DNA from: Bacteroidaceae bacterium
GTDB taxonomy: Bacteria > Bacteroidota > Bacteroidia > Bacteroidales > Bacteroidaceae
NCBI GenBank assembly: GCA_017616915.1
Contig: JAFZXF010000013.1
Coordinates: 1-34,650 of the forward strand
Reading direction: 5' to 3'
Length of the DNA stretch: 34,650 nucleotides
Shown here: piece by piece, positions 16,842 to 24,410 of the stretch
How positions within the stretch are numbered: position 1 is the first letter of the stretch
Layout: the number at the start of each line of letters is the position of its first letter
Notes under the pieces: generated by a model
Databases searched by the model: none
Seen by the model: only the letters and a program-made list of their open reading frames with translations
Told to the model about the DNA's origin: nothing
Program-made: the position numbers and the translations under genes

Positions 16842-18859
16842 TAATCTATCTGTTTAAGTACCTGTGCTGAACGTGCAGGCAAATATAGCTTAAGCCATCC
16901 TTTGTGTTGCCTTGCCAAGAGGGGATCGAAATTGGTAAGATGCTGCACGCTGTCGTCGGAGAGTCCGAAACCACCATAGAGAGTTGAGTCGGTGTTGAGC
17001 ACCACACGGTATTTGCCTTCAGGCATCATGAAGCCGTAGCCTTCATAGCTGCGGTTAGGACTGAAGTTGAAGACAAACAGGTATTTGCCGCGACTGAAGG
17101 CAAGCACTTGATCGCCATCGTTGTGCCACACCTCGCGCACCTTGGTCTGTAGCAGATGGGTGTTGGCCTTAATAACTGAAAGCATGTCGCGGTCGAAGTC
17201 TCCTAAGTAGTGGTAGAGCAGGTCAGGATTGTCAACGAGATTCCATTGGCGGCGTGCATACTTGTGGCTCCATCCGTTACCCTCTCGTGGGAAGTCAATC
17301 CACTCGGGATGTCCGAACTCATTGCCCATGAAGTTGAGGTATGCACCATTTATGGTGGAGCAGGTGATGAGTCGTAACATCTTGTGGAGGGCTAAGCCTC
17401 GGTTTGCAATATCGTTCTCATCGCCCTTCTTGAAATGCCAATACATGTCAGCATCCACAAGGCGGAAGATAACGGTCTTATCGCCCACTAACGCCTGATC
17501 GTGGCTTTCGAGGTAAGAAACGGTGTGTTCATCTTTGCGTCGGTTGGTTACCTCATATAGTATGGCACTTGGTTTCCAATCTTCGTCACGCTGTTCCTTG
17601 ATTGTCTTAATCCAGAAATCGGGAATATTCATTGCCATGCGGTAGTCAAAGCCGTAACCACCGTCCTCAAAGCGGGCTGCTAGTCCCGGCATCCCCGATA
17701 CCTCCTCAGCTATGGTGATAGCATTGGGATTTACCTGATGTATGAGTCTGTTGGCAAGGGTTAGGTAGCAGATGGCGTTATCATCCTGATGGCCGTTGAA
17801 ATAGGCATCATAACTAAGGAAATCTTCGCCCAGTCCGTGGCTGTAGTAGAGCATCGATGTGACGCCGTCGAAGCGGAACCCGTCGAAACAGAACTCCTCA
17901 AGCCAGTAGCGGCAGTTGCTGAGCAGGAAGTGAAGTACCTCATTCTTTCCGTAGTCGAAGCAGAGGCTGTCCCACTGATTATGAGTGTGACGGTCGCCGG
18001 GATAGAAATACTGGTTAGGATCTCCAGCTAGGTTGCCTAGACCTTCCACTTCGTTTTTCACAGCGTGACTGTGTACGAGGTCCATAATCACCGTGATGCC
18101 CATGGAGTGAGCCTCGTCGATAAGCTGTTTCAGTTGCTCAGGAGTGCCAAAGCGGCTAGAAGGCGCAAAGAAGCTTGACACATGGTAGCCAAAACTACCA
18201 TAGTAGGGATGCTCCTGTATGGCCATGATTTGTATACAGTTGTAACCAGCTTTCTTGATGCGTGGCAGGATATTGATACGAAATTCGTCATAGGTACCCA
18301 CCTTCTCGGCATCTTGTGCCATACCAATGTGGCACTCATAGATGAGTAGCGGTCCTGCCTGTCGCTTGAAAGAGTGCTGCTTAAAGGTGTAAGGTTTTTC
18401 GGGAGCCCAAACCTGAGCACTGAATATCTTGGTAGCATCATCTTGTACCACTCTTGTGGCCCATGCCGGGATACGCTCCCCCTGCCCGCCGTTCCAGCAT
18501 ACCAGCATTTTATATAGCTGGCCGTGGCTCATACTCTTAGCTGCGAGATAGATTTCCCAAACACCGTTGCCTATGGGCTGTAGCTTGTAGTCGTCCCTCT
18601 TCTGCCAGCCGTTGAAGTCTCCAATGAGATAGATGGCGGTAGCATTGGGTGCCCATTCGCGAAATACCCATTTGCCGTTGCTGCAACGATGTAGTCCGAA
18701 ATACAGGTGGCCAGAGGCGAAGTCTTTCAGTGAGAACTTTCGCCGCGACTTTGTGTTCTGGCCGGTCAGTTCACGCTCTTTGTCAACGGCGTGCTGGTGG
18801 CGGCCCTCAATAGCCTGTTGATAGGGCTTGAGCCAGGGGTCGTTGTCGATAATCTTCAT
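16841..18859 (-). CDS. glgB: 1,4-alpha-glucan branching enzyme (GH13_8 type)
   Basis: GlgB makes alpha-1,6 branches in glycogen-like storage glucan. The 672-aa protein has an N-terminal CBM48-like domain (VFREWAPNATAIYLIGDFNGW at 65-85), the GH13 barrel and a C-terminal beta domain. The catalytic residues are recognisable: nucleophile D331 in DGFRFDGV, acid/base E385 in IAEEVSG, and D454 in YLESHDQ. The overall form, with YHVSSFFAPSSRFGTP, is nearer the eukaryote-like GH13_8 branch than the E. coli type, as is common in Bacteroidales. It shares single nucleotides with the MORN gene upstream and the membrane protein downstream. No other glycogen gene is in the window. Confidence 0.95.
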   Translation of the reverse strand: MKIIDNDPWLKPYQQAIEGRHQHAVDKERELTGQNTKSRRKFSLKDFASGHLYFGLHRCSNGKWVFREWAPNATAIYLIGDFNGWQKRDDYKLQPIGNGVWEIYLAAKSMSHGQLYKMLVCWNGGQGERIPAWATRVVQDDATKIFSAQVWAPEKPYTFKQHSFKRQAGPLLIYECHIGMAQDAEKVGTYDEFRINILPRIKKAGYNCIQIMAIQEHPYYGSFGYHVSSFFAPSSRFGTPEQLKQLIDEAHSMGITVIMDLVHSHAVKNEVEGLGNLAGDPNQYFYPGDRHTHNQWDSLCFDYGKNEVLHFLLSNCRYWLEEFCFDGFRFDGVTSMLYYSHGLGEDFLSYDAYFNGHQDDNAICYLTLANRLIHQVNPNAITIAEEVSGMPGLAARFEDGGYGFDYRMAMNIPDFWIKTIKEQRDEDWKPSAILYEVTNRRKDEHTVSYLESHDQALVGDKTVIFRLVDADMYWHFKKGDENDIANRGLALHKMLRLITCSTINGAYLNFMGNEFGHPEWIDFPREGNGWSHKYARRQWNLVDNPDLLYHYLGDFDRDMLSVIKANTHLLQTKVREVWHNDGDQVLAFSRGKYLFVFNFSPNRSYEGYGFMMPEGKYRVVLNTDSTLYGGFGLSDDSVQHLTNFDPLLARQHKGWLKLYLPARSAQVLKQID

Positions 18860-19986
18860 TACTCAGTAACTTTTTTTCCGTTTACATATTTGCCTTGGGA
18901 TATCACCTTGCCGGTGCGGTCTTTTTCTACGTAGGCTCCATCGCGCACTCCGTTGCGGTAAGCTCCTTCAAAGCGTATGCCGGCTTTGTCTTCTTCTATG
19001 CAGGGACCGTTCTTGACTCCGTTCTTGAATCTGCCCTTGAATTTCTCGCCATCCTTTTTGCGAAGGATGCCTTCACCGTTCATCTCGTCATCTTTCCACA
19101 TGCCGTCATAGACATCGCCGTTACCATAGGTGAACTTGCCTTTGCCGTTGCGGCGGTCGTTGGCCCATGAACCTACATAGATAGAGCCGTCTTCCTTCCA
19201 AGTGAAGGTGCCGGTACCGCTCTTCTCGCCGTTTACAAAAGTGCCATTGTATTTGTTGCCGTTGGCAAACTTATAAATACCTACACCGGTACGTTTGCCG
19301 TCATGATATTGGCCGTCATATTCATCGCCGTTTCTGAAACGGTAAACACCTTTGCCGTTCATATTGTCATCCTTCCATTCGCCGCTGTAGCAGTCACCGT
19401 CGGAGTAGGTAAATGTGCCGTAGCCGTTGCGCATATTGTCGGCCCACGAACCTACATATTTAGAACTGTCTGGCCATACGAAGGTACCTATGCCGTATTT
19501 CTTGTCATCTTTCCATTGCCCTTTGTAATAAGCGCCTTTGGCATAGATATATGTGCCGTCGCCTTCACGCTTGTCTTGCATCCATGTGCCTTGATAGGTG
19601 TCACCGTTGTAGTAGTACATCGTGCCCTGTCCGCGCTGGTAGTCCTTATACCATAGTCCCTCGTAGCGGTTGTTGTTGTTGAAGTAGTAGGTGCCCTGTC
19701 CGTGCTGATGGTCTTCTACCCATTCGCCTACATATTTTTCGCCATCGCTAAAGGTATATGTGCCTTGTCCGTAGCGTTTGCCCTTGAGGTAACCGCCCTC
19801 ATAGGTGTCGCCACTGGGCCATGTGGTTTTGCCTTTGCCATTGGGGCGTCCGGCAACCAACTGTCCGTTGTATATGGAGCCGTCCTTGAAGGTGTATGTA
19901 CCTATACTGATTTTTTGTGCTGAGATTTCTGTCGGCAGTGCTGTGCCGAGGAAAAAGAGTGCGCTAAGGATAATTGTTTTTCTCAT
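18859..19986 (-). CDS. Exported MORN-repeat protein
   Basis: The 375-aa protein begins with a signal peptide (TIILSALFFLGTALPTEISAQ). It then consists almost entirely of about 14 tandem MORN repeats of 23 residues (pattern Y-x-G-x-W-x-x-D-x-x-x-G-x-G-x-x-x-x-x-x-G-D), e.g. KYVGEWVEDHQHGQGTYYF and VYDGMWKDDEMNGEGIL. MORN repeats form elongated beta-hairpin sheets used for lipid or protein contact. In Bacteroidales such exported MORN proteins are common but uncharacterised. The stop overlaps the glgB start by 1 nt, so translation of the two is probably coupled. The gene follows kdsB after 63 nt. Confidence 0.9.
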   Translation of the reverse strand: MRKTIILSALFFLGTALPTEISAQKISIGTYTFKDGSIYNGQLVAGRPNGKGKTTWPSGDTYEGGYLKGKRYGQGTYTFSDGEKYVGEWVEDHQHGQGTYYFNNNNRYEGLWYKDYQRGQGTMYYYNGDTYQGTWMQDKREGDGTYIYAKGAYYKGQWKDDKKYGIGTFVWPDSSKYVGSWADNMRNGYGTFTYSDGDCYSGEWKDDNMNGKGVYRFRNGDEYDGQYHDGKRTGVGIYKFANGNKYNGTFVNGEKSGTGTFTWKEDGSIYVGSWANDRRNGKGKFTYGNGDVYDGMWKDDEMNGEGILRKKDGEKFKGRFKNGVKNGPCIEEDKAGIRFEGAYRNGVRDGAYVEKDRTGKVISQGKYVNGKKVTE

Positions 19987-20049
19987 ATTATGGATTGTTT
20001 TAGAATCTTGTATGGTCTTTTAAAGTTGAGGGTTCTAGGTCTAATAGGG

Positions 20050-20808
20050 TTAGTCGGGGTTGGCCTTGAGGAATTCTTCGGCTCGTTGCAGGTCTTGCGG
20101 AGTATCGATGCCGATGGTTTCGTGGTCGGTTATTGCCACCTGTATGCGCAGTCCGTTTTGCAGCCATCTCAGTTGTTCCAGCGATTCGGCCAGTTCCAGT
20201 TGAGAAGGTGGCATTTGTGTAATCTGGCGGAGCACTTCAGTGCGATAGGCATAGAGTCCGAGATGTTTATAGAATGTATGACTGCTCAACCACTGCTCCT
20301 TATCCGTGTTTCGCAGGTAAGGTATCACGGAGCGACTGAAATAGAGGGCCCGCATGTCGTTGCCGATGACTACCTTGGGTGAGTTCGGATTCTCCAGTGC
20401 AGCCAGGGGAGCGTCCTTATCAAAAGGCTTCACCAGTGTGGCGATGTGTGTGTCGGGATTATCAAAACAGGCTTTCAGTTGCTCTATTTGTTGCGGATGA
20501 ACAAAAGGCTCATCGCCCTGCACGTTGACGACTACATCATATTTGTCGGCACCAAGTTTACTCACAGCCTCCCAGCAGCGATCGGTGCCGCTTTTGTGGT
20601 CATTGCGAGTCATCACGGCTTGTCCGCCAAACTGTTCAACAGCTTTGAATATTCGTTCGTCATCAGTAGCCACGCAAGTAGCATCTAGCAGTCCGCTTAC
20701 TCGCTCATATACTCGCTGTATGATAGGCTTGCCTCCAAGCATAGCCAGAGGTTTGCCGGGAAAGCGTGTCGATGCGAAGCGTGCAGGAATTATTGCGATA
20801 AATTTCAT
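20050..20808 (-). CDS. kdsB: 3-deoxy-manno-octulosonate cytidylyltransferase
   Basis: KdsB activates Kdo with CTP to CMP-Kdo, needed for the lipid A inner core. The 252-aa length is standard. The N-terminal nucleotide-binding loop IIPARFASTRFPGKPLAMLGG (residues 6-26), DKSGTDR-like HKSGTDRCWE (71-80) and the metal-binding D99 in VNVQGDEPF are all present, and a C-terminal IGIDTPQDLQRAEE ends the fold. It lies 81 nt after the PBP1A-type gene, with a hairpin and heptamer repeats between. Confidence 0.96.
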   Translation of the reverse strand: MKFIAIIPARFASTRFPGKPLAMLGGKPIIQRVYERVSGLLDATCVATDDERIFKAVEQFGGQAVMTRNDHKSGTDRCWEAVSKLGADKYDVVVNVQGDEPFVHPQQIEQLKACFDNPDTHIATLVKPFDKDAPLAALENPNSPKVVIGNDMRALYFSRSVIPYLRNTDKEQWLSSHTFYKHLGLYAYRTEVLRQITQMPPSQLELAESLEQLRWLQNGLRIQVAITDHETIGIDTPQDLQRAEEFLKANPD

Positions 20809-20833
20809 AATTATATGGACTTATAATCTTGTT

Positions 20834-20883
20834 CCGGCGATGCCGGTCAATGCTCAATGCTCAATGTTCAATGTTCAATGCTC
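20834..20883. repeat. CCGGC hairpin followed by five CAATGYT heptamers
   Basis: CCGGC-GAT-GCCGG (20834-20846) is followed by TCAATGC, TCAATGC, TCAATGT, TCAATGT, TCAATGC and a partial TC. This is the longest and cleanest intergenic array of the 7-bp family. It lies between the PBP1A stop (20890) and kdsB start. Confidence 0.8.
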
Positions 20884-20889
20884 TACCTC

Positions 20890-23226
20890 TTACCAGTCTT
20901 CTATTTCAAAGATTTCTTCGTCGGTATCGTATTTGTATGTGTTGCCTCCGTTATAGAGTGAATCGGCGTCGTAGAATAAGCCGTAGCCACACATATCAAA
21001 GTCCTGAGGAATGCTGAATGTCTCGCTCTGCGAGTATCCTAGTGTCGGGTCGGCATATACCCGCTTCATATATAGTGCCCACACCGGTAGTGCCATTGCG
21101 GCACCCTGTCCGTAAGCCATGCTGTTGAAGTGGATGTTAGGATTCTCTCCTCCTACCCAGCAGCCGCTGACCAGTCTCGGCACCACTCCCATAAACCAAC
21201 CGTCGGAGTTGCGCTGCGTCGTACCCGTTTTACCAGCTATCTGGGCGGTGAATCCGTATTTGCTGCGCAGACGGCGACCTGTACCTTGGTCAATCACGGC
21301 CTTCATCATGTCGAGCATTCGATAGGCACTCTCGCTGCTTATCACTTCGTCGGTGTTGGTGCGGAATCGTTCTATCACCTTGCCGTTACTGTCTTCGATG
21401 CGTGTCACCATGAGAGGCAGCACCCTCATCCCACTGTTAGCGAAACTGGTGTAGGCACTTACCATCTCTTTAACTGATATCTCGCATGTGCCGAGACACA
21501 GCGTCATATTCGGGTTGCTGATCTCGTGTTTGATGCCAAAGTTCTTAAGCATCTGCACAAAGGCACTTGGCCCGAATTTGTCAATCAGATAGGCCGATAT
21601 CCAGTTGTTCGACTGCGCTAGTCCCCATTTGAGCGGCACCAGTTCGCCGTAGCGTGCTCTACTGCCGTTGCGTGGACTCCAGTTGCCGTAGGTGCGCTGT
21701 ATGTTTTGCACCATGTCGCAGGGAGTCATGCCATTTTCCATCGCCATAGCGTAGAGGTAAGGCTTGATGGTGGAGCCTACCTGTCGGTGACCCTGCGAAC
21801 ACATGTCATACTGGAAATTGGTGTAGTCGATGCCGCCCACATAGGCTTTCACATATCCGTTGACCGGGTCCATAGACATAAATCCGGCCTGCAGGAAAGC
21901 CTTATGGTAGAGGATGGAGTCGAGGGGAGTCATCACCGTATCGATATCGCCGTGGTAGGTAAACACGGTCATCGGCACTTTGGTGTGGAGTGCTCGGTCA
22001 ATGTCTTCGTCGCTTGCTCCGTTGGCTTTCATGTTGCGATAGAGCGCACTTTGCTTGATGGCCTGGTTGATGAGGTTCTGCCTTGTCTTGGCGCTGATAC
22101 CAGCTGCGTATGGGTAGTTGGCTGAGCCGCGCTGCTCCTTGTAGAACACATGCTGCAGGTATCCTCCCAGATGTTCTCTTACGGCCTGCTCTGCGTAGCG
22201 CTGCATCCTCGAGTCGATGGTGGTGTATATTTTCAGGCCGTCGGTGTAGATGTTATACGGCTCGCCGTTGCTCTTGAAGTTTTTGTTACACCATCCGTAG
22301 AGCGGATTGTTGTCCCACTCGTATTTGGCATCGGTGTATTCCAGTTCGGTGGCGAAGTTGTCTCTCTCCGGTCGGTCGGCCATCATGATGTGGCGCAGAT
22401 ATTCGCGGAAATAGGTGGCGATGCCTTTGTCGTGCGACACTCTCTGGAAATCGAGTCCCAGTTCCTGAGTTTGGTACGCACTGGCTTCCACCTGACTTAT
22501 GTAGCCTTCGTCGGCCATGAGCTGCAACACTGTGTTGCGGCGGTCCTTCACTCGCTCCGGGTTGCGGATGGGGTTGAAGTAGGAGGGATTCTTACACATG
22601 CCTACCAGCATGGCGGCCTCGGGCACTGTGAGTTGCTTGGCATCTTTGTTGAAGTAGATCTTCGCAGCGCTCTTAATGCCCACGGCGTGGTGCAGGAAGT
22701 CGAAGTTGTTGAGGTAGAGCGTCATGATCTCGTCCTTCGAGTAGTAGTGCTCCAGTTTGAGCGCTATCACCCATTCGATGGCTTTCTGCATCACTCGCTC
22801 TGTGCTGTTCTGCGTCACCGACGTGTAGAGCTGCTTGGCCAGCTGCTGAGTGATGGTACTACCGCCACCGGCAGCCGACTGGCGGAATATGCCTCGCTTT
22901 ACGATGGCTCTGAACAGTGAGCGCAAGTCGATGCCTGAGTGCTCATAGAATCGCTTGTCCTCAGTGGCAATCAGGGCTTTGAATACACACGGTGCTATCT
23001 CATCGTAGCTGGCGTAGATACGGTTCTCATTGTACGACCATGTGCCCAGCAGTTCGCCGTCGTCAGAGAATATCTGCGAAGCGTAGCGGCTGATGGGGTT
23101 TTCCAGTTCCTCCACGGGAGGCACATAGCCAATCCATCCGTTCCAGATGGCAGCAAAAAACAGAGTCGTACCGATAATGAATATGCCGGTGAGTGCCCAG
23201 AGTATATGTGTGATTCGTTTCCTCAT
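20890..23226 (-). CDS. Bifunctional class A penicillin-binding protein (PBP1A type)
   Basis: This enzyme polymerises lipid II and cross-links peptidoglycan at the outer face of the inner membrane. With ATG 23226 the protein has 778 aa and opens with the membrane anchor ILWALTGIFIIGTTLFFAAIW; an in-frame ATG at 23274 would only add 16 repeat-derived residues. Glycosyltransferase family 51 motifs are ATEDKRFYEHSGID (catalytic E89), GGSTITQQLAKQLY (121-134) and RKVKDRR-like PERVKDRRNTVL. The transpeptidase motifs are S485-T-I-K488, S539-N-N and K666-T-G-T. The family and length are typical. It is the first gene of the long minus-strand run leading to tcdA. Confidence 0.96.
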   Translation of the reverse strand: MRKRITHILWALTGIFIIGTTLFFAAIWNGWIGYVPPVEELENPISRYASQIFSDDGELLGTWSYNENRIYASYDEIAPCVFKALIATEDKRFYEHSGIDLRSLFRAIVKRGIFRQSAAGGGSTITQQLAKQLYTSVTQNSTERVMQKAIEWVIALKLEHYYSKDEIMTLYLNNFDFLHHAVGIKSAAKIYFNKDAKQLTVPEAAMLVGMCKNPSYFNPIRNPERVKDRRNTVLQLMADEGYISQVEASAYQTQELGLDFQRVSHDKGIATYFREYLRHIMMADRPERDNFATELEYTDAKYEWDNNPLYGWCNKNFKSNGEPYNIYTDGLKIYTTIDSRMQRYAEQAVREHLGGYLQHVFYKEQRGSANYPYAAGISAKTRQNLINQAIKQSALYRNMKANGASDEDIDRALHTKVPMTVFTYHGDIDTVMTPLDSILYHKAFLQAGFMSMDPVNGYVKAYVGGIDYTNFQYDMCSQGHRQVGSTIKPYLYAMAMENGMTPCDMVQNIQRTYGNWSPRNGSRARYGELVPLKWGLAQSNNWISAYLIDKFGPSAFVQMLKNFGIKHEISNPNMTLCLGTCEISVKEMVSAYTSFANSGMRVLPLMVTRIEDSNGKVIERFRTNTDEVISSESAYRMLDMMKAVIDQGTGRRLRSKYGFTAQIAGKTGTTQRNSDGWFMGVVPRLVSGCWVGGENPNIHFNSMAYGQGAAMALPVWALYMKRVYADPTLGYSQSETFSIPQDFDMCGYGLFYDADSLYNGGNTYKYDTDEEIFEIEDW

Positions 23227-23362
23227 CTTTGATGTCGAGTGTTCATTGTAGGTGCTCAATGCCCCTATTTGCATGCAAAATTAGCAATTTTTTTTCGTTC
23301 GGCCTTGTTTTTTTAACGTTGTTTGCATAAAAACTATTACTTTTGTACTTTCTTTCACACTT

Positions 23363-24214
23363 ATGATAAGGATTACAGAAGAAAAACAGCTACTTCAGCA
23401 GTTGCAAATCGCCTTTCCGGAGATAAGTCGCACTCGCTTGAAACAATATCTCCAGAATGGTCGTGTATTGGTCAACGGCAAGTCGGTGACGCAGTTCGAC
23501 CACATGCTCCATCCCGGTGATACCATCGATATCGGTCAGTCGCAGCCCAGGGCGCTCTTTCCGCAAAATTCGGGCATCCGACTGGTGTATGAAGACCGCC
23601 ACCTCGTGGTCATCGATAAGCAGGAGGGCATACTCTCTATGGCTACGTCCCATCACTCTTTCTGCGTCAAGACTGTGCTCGACAACTATTTTGAGCGCAG
23701 TCGCCAGCGTTGTCATGCCCATTTGGTGCATCGTCTGGATCGTGAAACGTCGGGGTTGATGATATTTGCCAAGAGCCGCACTGTCCAGCAGCTCTTTGAG
23801 CAGGACTGGAAAGGCTTTGTCTATGACCGGCGTTATGTGGCGGTGGCTCTCGGCCATATCCAGGATGATGAGGGCACCATCCGCAGTTGGCTCAAGGACA
23901 ATCGACAGTACGTCACCTACAGCAGTCCTGTAGATAACGGTGGCAAACTGGCCGTGACCCACTACCGTGTGTTACAGCGTGGTGCGGAGAACACTCTTGT
24001 TGAGGCTCGTCTCGACACGGGCCGCAAGAACCAGATACGTGTTCATCTTCGTGATCTTGGCCATCCCATCGTTGGAGATAACAAGTATGGATTACAGTCT
24101 AAGGCTCATCGTCTTTGTCTCCATGCATATCGTCTGCACTTCGTTCACCCCGTCACAGGCGAACGACTACAGTTTGATACTCCCATTCCCAAGGAGTTTC
24201 TTAATGTTCTTTAA
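23363..24214 (+). CDS. RluA-family RNA pseudouridine synthase
   Basis: The 283-aa protein isomerises uridine to pseudouridine in rRNA or tRNA. An S4 RNA-binding domain (RTRLKQYLQNGRVLVNGKSV, about 23-42) precedes the catalytic domain with HRLDRETSG at 123-131; D126 is the catalytic aspartate. RTGRKNQIRVHL-like DTGRKNQIRVHLRDLGHPIVGD follows in the C-terminal half. Which uridine is modified cannot be read from the sequence. A -7-like TACTTTTG lies at 23338-23345, without a properly spaced -33 box. It is divergent from the PBP1A-type gene and ends in a strong terminator. Confidence 0.94.
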   Translation: MIRITEEKQLLQQLQIAFPEISRTRLKQYLQNGRVLVNGKSVTQFDHMLHPGDTIDIGQSQPRALFPQNSGIRLVYEDRHLVVIDKQEGILSMATSHHSFCVKTVLDNYFERSRQRCHAHLVHRLDRETSGLMIFAKSRTVQQLFEQDWKGFVYDRRYVAVALGHIQDDEGTIRSWLKDNRQYVTYSSPVDNGGKLAVTHYRVLQRGAENTLVEARLDTGRKNQIRVHLRDLGHPIVGDNKYGLQSKAHRLCLHAYRLHFVHPVTGERLQFDTPIPKEFLNVL

Positions 24215-24221
24215 TTAATAA

Positions 24222-24244
24222 AGCCGGTCTTGACCGGCCTTTTT
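24222..24244 (+). terminator. Intrinsic terminator of the RluA-family gene
   Basis: GCCGGTC (24223-24229) pairs with GACCGGC (24232-24238), followed after one C by TTTTT (24240-24244), 8 nt after the stop codon. Confidence 0.9.
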
Positions 24245-24272
24245 CGTCAAATTGTGAAATTGTCAAATGAAA

Positions 24273-24407
24273 GAATGTTCAATGCTCAATGCCTTGCGCA
24301 TTGCGAACCGAAGCAAGCATAAGTCGCGCCGTCCTGAAAAAGCAAGATGCTTTTTAGGCGCGGGATGCGAATAGCGGAGGTGAGAGCGAAGCGGCAATGT
24401 TCAATGT
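24273..24407. repeat. Palindromic intergenic block flanked by heptamer repeats
   Basis: The convergent region between the RluA-family gene and relA holds TTCAATGCTCAATGCC (24278-24293) and GGCAATGTTCAATGTC (24393-24408), bracketing a strong hairpin. GCGCC/CT/AAAAAGC (24326-24343) pairs with GCTTTTTAGGCGC (24349-24361), with two small bulges and the loop AAGAT. No T-run follows on either strand, so it is not a simple terminator. It looks like an interspersed palindromic repeat unit. Confidence 0.55.
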
Positions 24408-24410
24408 CTT

